Assembly (NCBI GenBank): GCA_902475415.1
Contig: CABRZK010000067.1
Coordinates: 1 to 10,248 of the forward strand
Direction of reading: 5' to 3'
Source: an uncultured Eubacterium sp.
Lineage (GTDB): Bacteria > Bacillota > Clostridia > Lachnospirales > Lachnospiraceae
Length of the DNA: 10,248 nucleotides
In this document: positions 1 through 7,062 of the stretch, one piece after another
Numbering within the stretch: position 1 is the stretch's first letter
How the letters are laid out: each line of letters starts with the position of its first letter
Position numbers and translations under genes: made by a program
Notes under the pieces: generated by a model
What the model saw: the letters and a program-made list of their open reading frames with translations, nothing else
What the model was told of the DNA's origin: nothing
Database searches by the model: none

Positions 1-39
1 TTTCTGGTTCCAGCTTTTTCGCTTTCACCTAAACAGGAA
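1..39 (-). repeat. Left copy of a ~39-bp inverted interspersed repeat
   Basis: Read on the minus strand, this segment matches the plus strand at 10171-10221. Across 39 aligned columns there are 38 identities and one mismatch, plus one single-A gap and one 11-nt gap. It starts 2 nt after the znuB stop codon and runs to the window edge, so its outer boundary is not visible. It contains the near-palindrome CTGGTTCCAG (4-13). Its nature (interspersed element or shared start of a downstream gene) is not resolved here. Confidence 0.85.
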
Positions 40-41
40 TT

Positions 42-851
42 TCATCGGTTTCTTCCGTAAAAGTATGTGGAAAAAAATATGACAGATGCAATAATTACAA
101 TCATCGGACCTGTTGCCACATTTGTGTAATAAGAAATAAATAATCCCACAATTCCGGAAAACATAGAGAAAAGAATCGAGAAGAAATGATATTCCCTCAG
201 ATTTTCTGCAATGTTTCTTGCGGATGCTGCCGGAAGTATCAGCAGTGCATTAATAATTAAAATTCCTACCCATTTGATTGACAACATAACCATCAGCGCA
301 ATAAATACGGAAAACAGGTTTTCAATCAAACGGATACGCATATGTTTGCTCTTGGCGAGTGTCCGATGCAGACTGATTGCCTGCAAACGATTGTAACACA
401 GAATCCAGAATACAATGGTAGCCAGAAAAATCAGCAGTAAATATATAATTTCTCTGTGCGTAATGCTCAAGATATCTCCCACAAGTAAACTGGAATATTT
501 ACTGAAGTTTCCGCCCCGTGATAATATTGCCAGACCGATTGCGATACAGCAGGATGAAAATACAGAAATAATCGTATCTGTAGATGCTGTGCTTTTGCTT
601 TTGATCCAGTTCAGCAACAGTGCAAATGCAATGCCAAAAATAACCATGGACAGATTGGTGTCCGGTATACTGCACACGACTCCGACCGCTATTCCAGTAA
701 GAGCAGAATGCCCCAGTGCATCTGAGAAAAATGCCATTTTATTATTAACGATCATTGTTCCCAATATTCCAAATAAAGGTGTGATGATCAAAACAGCAAT
801 AAAGGCGCTGACCATAAAATCATACTGAAACAAGGAGGTAATTCCATTCAT
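42..851 (-). CDS. znuB: Zinc-type ABC transporter, membrane permease subunit (ZnuB/AdcB family)
   Basis: This is the integral membrane subunit of a metal-ion ABC importer of the ABC-3 family. It should form the translocation channel that receives metal from the ZnuA-like binding protein and is powered by the ZnuC-like ATPase. The 269-residue protein has the family's usual length and about eight strongly hydrophobic segments (roughly residues 13-33, 40-58, 65-80, 90-110, 131-150, 178-198, 220-236 and 245-262). An ALGHSALTGIAVG stretch near residues 45-57 resembles the conserved SDALGHSAL motif of ZnuB proteins. The ATG abuts the znuC stop codon with no gap, and the ribosome binding site AAGGAGGAAG lies inside the end of znuC, so translation is probably coupled. 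It is the last gene of the visible operon. Zinc rather than manganese specificity is inferred from the His-rich loop of the neighbouring binding protein. Confidence 0.93.
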   Translation of the reverse strand: MNGITSLFQYDFMVSAFIAVLIITPLFGILGTMIVNNKMAFFSDALGHSALTGIAVGVVCSIPDTNLSMVIFGIAFALLLNWIKSKSTASTDTIISVFSSCCIAIGLAILSRGGNFSKYSSLLVGDILSITHREIIYLLLIFLATIVFWILCYNRLQAISLHRTLAKSKHMRIRLIENLFSVFIALMVMLSIKWVGILIINALLILPAASARNIAENLREYHFFSILFSMFSGIVGLFISYYTNVATGPMIVIIASVIFFSTYFYGRNR

Positions 852-1688
852 TTATTCTTCCTCCTTCCACAGGCCGTGATTATGCTTTGGCATGGCAACA
901 TTCTGTGTCTGCTGCTCTTTTACCTGGCGGCTTGGTTTATAATTTTCCAGATCAAAGTGTCCAAATACTTTGTGAAATTCCTCACTTTCGTACACCTGGC
1001 GAACGGTTCCCTGTTTTTTTACTGTTCCATCAATCAGGATTACCTGATCTGCATATTGCGCCACATAATCCAGATCATGAGAAATAAGAATAATGGCAAG
1101 GTCATAGTGTTTCTTCAGTTCTGAAATCGTATGATAAAACAGATCCATACCATTCTGGTCAATTCCTGACACCGGCTCATCCAGCAGCAACAGGTTTGGT
1201 TCATCCATGACCGCCATAGAGAGAAGGACTCGCTGTAATTCTCCGCCGGACAAATTGCACACCTGTTTATCAATCAGGTCTGCCGCTTTAAAAATTTCCA
1301 GATGTTCTTGTATTTTTGCATACAATTTTTTGCTTTTTTTCCAGAAAACCGGATAACGACTCTGGTAGCTTGCAATCATATCGTACACACTGATTGGTGT
1401 TTTTTTCTCAATATTCAACGACTGCGGTACATATCCGATTCGCATTTTCTGCATATGTCCGTTTTCACGGTCTTTGAATTCAATGGTTCCCGTATGTGGA
1501 ATATCCCCGAGAATTGCCTTGATCAAAGTCGATTTTCCCGCACCGTTTTTTCCGATAATGGCAGCAAGTGTACCACAATGGATGTGCAGATTTACATGTT
1601 CCAGAATCGTCTGTTCGCCAATAGTCACACCAATATCCTGCATTTTGATGCAGTGCAGACCACAGGGTTCCATAATTTTTTTCATCAT
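852..1688 (-). CDS. znuC: Zinc-type ABC transporter, ATP-binding subunit (ZnuC/AdcC family)
   Basis: This is the cytoplasmic ATPase that drives the metal importer formed with the adjacent ZnuA- and ZnuB-like proteins. All diagnostic ABC motifs are visible: Walker A GKNGAGKST (46-54), Q-loop Gln89 in GYVPQS, signature LSGGELQ (146-152), Walker B LLLLDEP (166-172), D-loop SGID and switch His204 in LISHD. At 278 residues it is somewhat longer than many ZnuC proteins. The extra length lies at the C terminus, which is hydrophilic and contains a short HNH stretch. The start overlaps the znuA stop in an ATGA arrangement (4 bp), indicating translational coupling. Two ATG codons are in tandem at the start (MM), so the true start could be one codon later. 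The ribosome binding site, GAGG about 8 nt upstream, is modest. Function is secure as a metal-type ABC ATPase; zinc is inferred from context. Confidence 0.94.
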   Translation of the reverse strand: MMKKIMEPCGLHCIKMQDIGVTIGEQTILEHVNLHIHCGTLAAIIGKNGAGKSTLIKAILGDIPHTGTIEFKDRENGHMQKMRIGYVPQSLNIEKKTPISVYDMIASYQSRYPVFWKKSKKLYAKIQEHLEIFKAADLIDKQVCNLSGGELQRVLLSMAVMDEPNLLLLDEPVSGIDQNGMDLFYHTISELKKHYDLAIILISHDLDYVAQYADQVILIDGTVKKQGTVRQVYESEEFHKVFGHFDLENYKPSRQVKEQQTQNVAMPKHNHGLWKEEE

Positions 1689-2746
1689 TGGAATGCCTCT
1701 TTCAACTTTTCTATATTGTTTCTCATCCCTTCCAGATAACTGTCGGCAGAATAATCTCCTCTTGTCAGTGTATCCAGATAAATGACTTTTACGCCACTTT
1801 GTTTTGCTACCATTTCCCCCATGTCAGAACCATACAGTTCTTCTGCCAGAGCCACAGACACCTGATGTTCTTCAATTACATGCAGTATATCAGCCACTTC
1901 ACCCGCACTTACCTGACGTTCCTCATCAAGATTCATTTCTCCTGCAAGTTCCAGACCATATTCCTGCACAATATATTCATATGCCTCATGGAAGACCACA
2001 ACAGGCTGGCTCTGAATCTGTGCCTTCAGTTTTTCTGCTTCTGTCTGTAATTCCTGTACTTTTTCCTGATAACTCTGTGCATTTTCCTGATACTGCGCTG
2101 CATGATGCGCATCTGCTTCTGATAATCCCTGACAGATATTCTGAATCTGCTGCTGATAGTCAGACATATTCATCCATACATGTGCGTTATCTCCATGCTC
2201 ATGGTCATGTTCGGAATGATCGTGACTGTCATGATCCGTGTCTTCCGTATGGATATCCGATTCTGTATGAACATGATCCGTGTCCTCACTATGCTCTTCT
2301 GTCTCATGCAGATGCTCATCATCGGATTGGTCCATTGCATCTGTTCCTTCTGCAGATTCCAGCAGTTCAATCCCGTCACACGCCTGTATAATTTTCAGAT
2401 TCGGATAGGATTCTGCCACATCAGACAAAAATGATTCAATTCCACCACCATTGACGATAAACACATCCGCTTTTGAGAGCAGCTTCATATCTGCTGCTGT
2501 CAGCTGATAATCATGCAGACACCCGGTCTGCGGTTCACTTAAGTTTTCCAGCGTAACGTCTTCGATATTTCCGATTACATTTTCTGCTGCGACATACATC
2601 GGGTAAAAAGAGGTCACTACCAGCAAGTCTCCGTCTTTTACCTGCTCATTTTTCTGTTCTGTATGCACATAAAGTGCTGTCAGTGCCGTTCCGACAAATA
2701 AAATAACTGCAAGCAAAACAGCGGTAAACACATATTTATTCTTCAT
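1685..2746 (-). CDS. znuA: Zinc-type ABC transporter, extracellular substrate-binding protein (ZnuA/AdcA family) with His-rich loop
   Basis: This is a cluster A-I metal-binding protein that captures zinc outside the cell and delivers it to the ZnuB-like permease. The ATG at 2746 was chosen because GGAG lies 6 nt upstream and the product then starts MKNK, a typical secretion signal (353 residues). An in-frame ATG at 2758 would add four residues but has no good ribosome binding site. Residues 7-26 are hydrophobic. Expected metal-site residues are His78 (CLHDYQLT), His189 (AHVWMN), His253 (VFHEAYEY) and probably Asp325 (YLDTL). Residues 145-184 form an acidic loop with 12 histidines, typical of zinc-specific members. 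Residues 195-245 look helical and Gln/Glu-rich. Oddly, no cysteine lipobox follows the signal segment, so this is not an obvious lipoprotein. The gene overlaps ysxC by 11 bp and znuC by 4 bp. No Zur-like operator was recognised. Confidence 0.92.
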   Translation of the reverse strand: MKNKYVFTAVLLAVILFVGTALTALYVHTEQKNEQVKDGDLLVVTSFYPMYVAAENVIGNIEDVTLENLSEPQTGCLHDYQLTAADMKLLSKADVFIVNGGGIESFLSDVAESYPNLKIIQACDGIELLESAEGTDAMDQSDDEHLHETEEHSEDTDHVHTESDIHTEDTDHDSHDHSEHDHEHGDNAHVWMNMSDYQQQIQNICQGLSEADAHHAAQYQENAQSYQEKVQELQTEAEKLKAQIQSQPVVVFHEAYEYIVQEYGLELAGEMNLDEERQVSAGEVADILHVIEEHQVSVALAEELYGSDMGEMVAKQSGVKVIYLDTLTRGDYSADSYLEGMRNNIEKLKEAFQ

Positions 2747-3344
2747 CGGCTTCTCCATCAGATTCCAGAATCTGATCCATCAGATCCCAGATTTCATCTC
2801 TTCCCTGCTTTGTTTCAGCAGAAAACGGAATCAATATCGTTCCCGGTTCTGTATTCAGTCCCTGACGAATCACTTTTAGCTGTTTCTGCACCTGACTGCG
2901 TTTAATTTTATCCATTTTCGTTGCAATAATGATTGGATGAAATCCCTGATATACCATCCACTCATACATCATTTTATCATTTGCCGACGGTTCATGACGG
3001 ATATCAACCAGCAAAAATACGACTCTCAACTGTTCAGAATTATGGAGATAATTTTCAATCATCGTTCCCCATTTCTCTTTTTCTTTTTGAGAGACTTTTG
3101 CAAAACCATATCCCGGGAGATCTGTCAGATACATGACATCATTGACATTATAAAAATTAATAGTCTGGGTTTTTCCCGGCTGACCGGAAGTTCTGGCCAG
3201 TGCTTTCCGGTTCATCAGTGTATTGATCAGAGATGATTTTCCCACGTTGGATTTTCCCGCAAAGGCAATCTCAGGTTTTGTATTTTTCGGCAATTTACTT
3301 GTATAACCGCATACTGTTTCCAGTGAAACATTTTTAATGATCAT
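2736..3344 (-). CDS. ysxC: Ribosome-biogenesis GTP-binding protein YsxC/EngB
   Basis: This is a TRAFAC-class GTPase needed for maturation of the 50S ribosomal subunit; the family is essential in Bacillus subtilis. With the start at 3344 (GGAGG 5 nt upstream) the product is 202 residues and begins MIIKNVSLETVCG, as EngB proteins usually do. An in-frame ATG at 3356 would add MEEP but lacks a ribosome binding site. Visible G motifs are G1 GKSNVGKS (30-37), the switch I region around KTQTINFY (58-65), G3 DLPG (75-78), G4 TKMD (142-145) and G5 SAE (175-177). The C-terminal tail is acidic (ESDGEADEE). The gene overlaps the end of lon by 11 bp. The lon-ysxC pairing is shared with Bacillus, and ysxC in turn overlaps znuA by 11 bp. 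Identification is firm; only the start is open. Confidence 0.96.
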   Translation of the reverse strand: MIIKNVSLETVCGYTSKLPKNTKPEIAFAGKSNVGKSSLINTLMNRKALARTSGQPGKTQTINFYNVNDVMYLTDLPGYGFAKVSQKEKEKWGTMIENYLHNSEQLRVVFLLVDIRHEPSANDKMMYEWMVYQGFHPIIIATKMDKIKRSQVQKQLKVIRQGLNTEPGTILIPFSAETKQGRDEIWDLMDQILESDGEADEE

Positions 3345-5667
3345 TGGTTCCTCCATTCATTGCTATTTTCAGCACTTCTTCCATTTTACTAACATAACAG
3401 ATCTGCAGTCCTTCTTTGATCTCATCTGAAATTTCTGCCACATCTGCCTCATTCTGTGACGGCACACATACAGTGCGGATTCCGGCCACTTTCGCTGCCA
3501 GCAGTTTTTCTTTCAAGCCACCGATTGGCAGTACACGACCACGCAGTGTGATTTCACCTGTCATTGCCACATCCGCACGTACCGGTTTTTTGATGATGGC
3601 AGACAGCATTGCCGTTGCCATGGTAATTCCTGCGGAAGGACCATCTTTTGGAACTGCTCCTTCCGGAATATGAATATGAATATCATGTTTGGTAAAGAAA
3701 TCTTCCGCAATTCCGTAAGTTTCTCCTACAGAACGGATATAACTGATGCCTGCCTGGGCAGATTCTTTCATCACATCGCCCAGCTGACCGGTCAGTTTAA
3801 ATTCTCCTTTGCCCGGCATCACATTAACTTCAATCTGCAGGGTATCTCCGCCTACACTGGTCCAGGCCAGACCACGGACAATACCGATTTCATCCTGAGC
3901 ATTGATATGATCCACATGAAAGCGTTGTTTTCCGAGATATTGTTCCAGCTGTTCTGCCTCTACATGGACTGCATCACAATTTCCTTCATAAATCTCTCTG
4001 GCTGCTTTTCTGCAGATTTCACCAAGCTTACGCTCCAGATTACGCACACCTGCTTCTCTGGTATAACCACTGATCACCTGGTGCAGCGCTTCACCGCTAA
4101 TTGTAAGCTGCTGCGGATTCAGACCGTTTTTTTCTTTCTGCTTTTCCAGCAGATGTTCTTTTGCGATATGCATTTTTTCATTTTCCGTGTAACTGGATAC
4201 CTCGATCAGCTCCATACGATCCAACAGCGGACGTGGAATCGTATGTACATCGTTTGCTGTTGCAATAAATAAGACTTCTGACAGGTCTACCGGCAAATCC
4301 ACGTAATGATCGATAAATTTAGAATTCTGCTCGGAATCCAGTACTTCTAACATGGCAGAAGACGGGTCACCCTTATAATCACTGCTCATTTTGTCAATCT
4401 CATCCAGCAGCATCAGCGGATTTTTCACTCCTGCCTGACGAATCCCCTGAATCAGCCGTCCCGGCATAGCTCCCACATAGGTTCTTCGATGGCCTCGAAT
4501 CTCCGCCTCATCTTTGACACCGCCAAGACAGATCCGGACATACTTTTTGTCCAGTGCTCTGGCTACAGAACGCGCAATGCTTGTTTTTCCTGTTCCAGGC
4601 GGTCCTACCAGACAAATGATCGGACTTTCTCCACCTTTTGTCAGACCACGGACTGCCAGAAATTCCAGAACACGTTCTTTTACTTTTTCCAGCCCGTAAT
4701 GGTCATCATTCAAAATCTGCTCTGCATTTTTCAGATCGGTATTATCCTCAGATTTTTTATTCCATGGAAGATCCAGTAATGTCTCGATATAACCGCGCAC
4801 GACACTGCCTTCTGCCGGACTGTTTGCTACGTTTTTAAAACGGGCAATTTCTTTCCGGATTCGCTCTTTGACTACCTCATCTGCATCTAATTTTTCCAGT
4901 GCTTCTTCAAATTGTTTGATATCGGATGTGGTATTATCTTCGCCCAGTTCCTCACGGATTACTTTCATTTCTTCCCGGAGAATATATTCCTTCTGGTTTT
5001 TGTCTACACGTTCTTTTACTTTCTCCTGCAATTCATTTTTGATCTGCAGGATATCTGCCTCATACAGCAGAATTTTCATCAGGACTTCATACTGTTCTGT
5101 CAGCGAACCGGCTTCCAGAAGTTCCTGCCGCTTCTCATAACCGATCGGGAGACTGCCTCCAACCACATAAATAAAACTTTCCAGTTCTTTCAGACCATCA
5201 ATCCGATTTTTTAATTCTTTTCCTATTTTGGGATTGGCACTGCAATACTCCAGCAATGCTTCCTGCAGCCCACGCAGCATTGCTTCTTTTACTTCCGGTG
5301 TCAGATTTTCTTCCGTCTTTTCTTCCTCCAGCACAATCTGCGCTTTCAGGAAATTATCATTTTCTATAAAATAAGCCAGTTCAGCTTTTTCTTTCGCATC
5401 AACGATTACCCGCATAATGTGATTCTGCATCTTTACAATCTGCTTAATTTCTGCAACCACACCAATTGCATAGACATCTTCCTGTTTTGGATTTTCTGTC
5501 TGTAAGTCCTTCTGTGTAACAAGAAAAATACGATTGTCACCATTCATTGCTGCTTCTACTGCATCAATTGATTTACGGGTACTGATGTCAAAATGTGATA
5601 TCACCCCCGGCAGCAATACAGAACCACGCAAAATTACTGCAGGTAATTCCTTTAAAATTTCACCCAT
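3334..5667 (-). CDS. lon: ATP-dependent protease Lon (LonA type)
   Basis: This is a cytosolic AAA+ serine protease that unfolds and degrades misfolded and selected regulatory proteins as a hexameric ring. The 777-residue product has the full LonA architecture: an N-terminal substrate-binding domain (about 1-205), a coiled-coil helical region (about 205-300), an AAA+ module and a C-terminal Ser/Lys protease domain. Visible motifs are Walker A GPPGTGKT (355-362), the pore-loop region TYVGAMPGR (396-404), Walker B LMLLDEID (418-425) and the catalytic dyad Ser678 (PKDGPSAG) with Lys721 (GGLKEKLL). The 43-residue Ser-Lys spacing equals that of E. coli Lon. The ATG at 5667 has AAAGGA about 6 nt upstream. 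A 141-bp spacer separates it from clpX and carries two adjacent palindromes, so lon may have its own promoter or regulation. Its 3' end overlaps ysxC. The sequence appears intact. Confidence 0.98.
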   Translation of the reverse strand: MGEILKELPAVILRGSVLLPGVISHFDISTRKSIDAVEAAMNGDNRIFLVTQKDLQTENPKQEDVYAIGVVAEIKQIVKMQNHIMRVIVDAKEKAELAYFIENDNFLKAQIVLEEEKTEENLTPEVKEAMLRGLQEALLEYCSANPKIGKELKNRIDGLKELESFIYVVGGSLPIGYEKRQELLEAGSLTEQYEVLMKILLYEADILQIKNELQEKVKERVDKNQKEYILREEMKVIREELGEDNTTSDIKQFEEALEKLDADEVVKERIRKEIARFKNVANSPAEGSVVRGYIETLLDLPWNKKSEDNTDLKNAEQILNDDHYGLEKVKERVLEFLAVRGLTKGGESPIICLVGPPGTGKTSIARSVARALDKKYVRICLGGVKDEAEIRGHRRTYVGAMPGRLIQGIRQAGVKNPLMLLDEIDKMSSDYKGDPSSAMLEVLDSEQNSKFIDHYVDLPVDLSEVLFIATANDVHTIPRPLLDRMELIEVSSYTENEKMHIAKEHLLEKQKEKNGLNPQQLTISGEALHQVISGYTREAGVRNLERKLGEICRKAAREIYEGNCDAVHVEAEQLEQYLGKQRFHVDHINAQDEIGIVRGLAWTSVGGDTLQIEVNVMPGKGEFKLTGQLGDVMKESAQAGISYIRSVGETYGIAEDFFTKHDIHIHIPEGAVPKDGPSAGITMATAMLSAIIKKPVRADVAMTGEITLRGRVLPIGGLKEKLLAAKVAGIRTVCVPSQNEADVAEISDEIKEGLQICYVSKMEEVLKIAMNGGTNDH

Positions 5668-5689
5668 ACAGATTCCTTTCTATTTTTCA

Positions 5690-5707
5690 CTTTTCTGCTC
5701 AGAAAAG
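5690..5707. promoter_or_regulatory. Palindrome proximal to lon (CTTTTCTG-N2-CAGAAAAG)
   Basis: This is a perfect 8-bp inverted repeat around 2 bp, located 23-40 bp upstream of the lon ATG. It sits 1 bp from a second palindrome of the same length and similar sequence. As DNA it could be an operator half of a tandem site; as RNA it could fold into a leader hairpin. There is no U-tract after it, so it is not a conventional terminator. Confidence 0.5.
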
Positions 5708-5708
5708 T

Positions 5709-5726
5709 CTTTATCTGCAGATAAAG
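5709..5726. promoter_or_regulatory. Palindrome distal to lon (CTTTATCTG|CAGATAAAG)
   Basis: This is a perfect 18-bp palindrome with no spacer. Its centre is 19 bp from the centre of the neighbouring palindrome, close to two helical turns, which would place two bound dimers on nearly the same face of DNA. Both share the outline CTTT...TCTG...CAGA...AAAG. A transcription factor operator upstream of lon is the favoured reading, but it is inference. Confidence 0.5.
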
Positions 5727-5738
5727 TCAAAATGTCAC

Positions 5739-5770
5739 AAGAGGCGGCGCCATATTCTGACCCCGCCCTT
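5739..5770 (-). other. GC-rich imperfect stem-loop after clpX
   Basis: On the plus strand AAG-A-GGCGG pairs with CCGCC-CTT around a 15-nt loop. It begins about 40 nt downstream of the clpX stop and could act as a weak terminator or mRNA 3'-end structure. The sequence after it on the minus strand (GTGACATTTTGAC) is not a convincing U-tract, so termination is uncertain. Confidence 0.3.
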
Positions 5771-5808
5771 GCAAAACGGAAAACACTTTTTAACTGTATT
5801 TCCCCATT

Positions 5809-7038
5809 CTATTTCTCAGATTCAACTGCACCATTACGATATTCCAGAATTGCTTCCCCAGTTCCATTTACCATATCTTTTGTAATCGTGCATTTTTTAA
5901 TATTTTTGTCAGACGGAATCCGGTACATCAGATCCATCATGACATTTTCCATAATCGCACGCAGTCCACGCGCACCGGTCTTTCTGTTGATAGTCAGATC
6001 TGCTACTGCATCCAGTGCATCATCCTCAAAAACAAGTTCTACATCATCCAGAGAGAACAGTTTCTGATACTGCTTTAACAGTGAGTTTTTCGGCTCTTTT
6101 AAAATCCGGATCAGATCTTCCCGTTCGAGAGCTTCCAGAGAAACAGTAATTGGTACACGTCCCATAAATTCCGGAATCATACCAAATTTTACAAAATCCT
6201 GTGGAAGAGCATCTTTGAGCAGTTCACTGATATTTTTATCATTTGCACCTGTCAGTTCTGCATTAAATCCAATGGAACCACGATCCATACGATTCTCAAT
6301 GATACGGTCAATTCCTTCAAAAGCACCACCACAAATAAACAGTATATTGGTGGTGTCAATCGGAATCAGTTCCTGCTGCGGATGCTTTCTGCCACCCTGC
6401 GGCGGAACAGACGCAATTGTTCCTTCCAGAATTTTTAATAAAGCCTGCTGTACACCTTCACCGGATACATCTCTTGTAATCGATGCATTCTCGGATTTAC
6501 GGGTGATTTTATCAATCTCATCAATATAGATAATACCATATTCTGCTTTTGACACATCATAATCTGCCGCCTGAATGATTTTCAGCAGAATATTTTCCAC
6601 ATCTTCACCGACATATCCGGCTTCCGTCAATGTCGTTGCATCCGCAATTGCAAACGGTACATTCAGAATTTTTGCCAGTGTCTGTGCAAGCAAAGTCTTA
6701 CCGGAACCAGTCGGTCCCAGCATTAAAATATTGCTTTTCTGAAGTTCCACATCCAGATCCGGCTCAGCCATGATACGTTTGTAGTGATTGTACACTGCAA
6801 CAGACAAAACTTTCTTTGCCTCATCCTGACCGATTACATAATCATCCAGAAATCCTTTGATTTCTTCCGGAGTCAGCAGATTAATATCCATGGTGTCATG
6901 TTCCTCATAATCCTGCATCTCTTCCTCAAGGATCTCACTGCAAGTTTCAATACACTCATCACAGATATAAATGCCTGCCTGGGTTTTATTACAAAAAGAG
7001 CAACGTATTTTATCACTCTGATTTATTCTTCCTGCCAT
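5809..7038 (-). CDS. clpX: ATP-dependent Clp protease, unfoldase subunit ClpX
   Basis: This is the hexameric AAA+ unfoldase that recognises tagged substrates and threads them into ClpP. Key parts of the 409-residue protein are visible: an N-terminal Cys4 zinc-binding domain (Cys13, Cys16, Cys26, Cys29), Walker A GPTGSGKT (108-115), pore-1 loop GYVG (141-144), Walker B IIYIDEID (169-176), the RKH motif (217-219), the ClpP-docking IGF loop (256-258) and sensor-2 GARGLR (355-360). The zinc domain is unusual. Only 9 residues separate the two CxxC pairs, against 18 in E. coli ClpX (Cys15, Cys18, Cys37, Cys40), so the segment corresponding to the VRKLIAGP stretch is absent. The AAA+ core looks complete. 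The start at 7038 has GGGAG about 9 nt upstream and follows the clpP stop by 24 bp, so clpP and clpX are surely co-transcribed. Confidence 0.98.
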   Translation of the reverse strand: MAGRINQSDKIRCSFCNKTQAGIYICDECIETCSEILEEEMQDYEEHDTMDINLLTPEEIKGFLDDYVIGQDEAKKVLSVAVYNHYKRIMAEPDLDVELQKSNILMLGPTGSGKTLLAQTLAKILNVPFAIADATTLTEAGYVGEDVENILLKIIQAADYDVSKAEYGIIYIDEIDKITRKSENASITRDVSGEGVQQALLKILEGTIASVPPQGGRKHPQQELIPIDTTNILFICGGAFEGIDRIIENRMDRGSIGFNAELTGANDKNISELLKDALPQDFVKFGMIPEFMGRVPITVSLEALEREDLIRILKEPKNSLLKQYQKLFSLDDVELVFEDDALDAVADLTINRKTGARGLRAIMENVMMDLMYRIPSDKNIKKCTITKDMVNGTGEAILEYRNGAVESEK

Positions 7039-7062
7039 TCAATCTTACTCCCACGCTACATT

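Larger units (their letters stand above)
5668..5808 (-). promoter_or_regulatory. clpX-lon spacer with probable lon control region
   Basis: This 141-bp gap lies in an otherwise tightly packed cluster. Moving toward lon it contains a GC-rich imperfect stem, then two adjacent 18-bp palindromes, then an A-rich leader with the lon ribosome binding site. A weak promoter candidate on the minus strand is TTGTGA, 19 nt, GATAAA, whose -10 element would fall inside the first palindrome; the match is too poor to call alone. No CIRCE element or properly spaced CtsR heptad repeat is visible. Independent control of lon is inferred from the spacer and palindromes. Confidence 0.45.

Noticed and set aside
2170..2434. 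Open frames antisense to and out of frame with the His-rich part of znuA
   Set aside because: They mirror the repetitive CAT/GAT-rich codons of the His/Asp-rich loop and have no independent start signals.
5723..5742. CtsR-like operator (AGTCAAA followed by GTCACAA) upstream of lon
   Set aside because: The GTCA repeats are 8 bp apart, whereas CtsR heptads need a 10-bp period (7 + 3 spacer), and the second heptad deviates from consensus. No CIRCE inverted repeat was found either.
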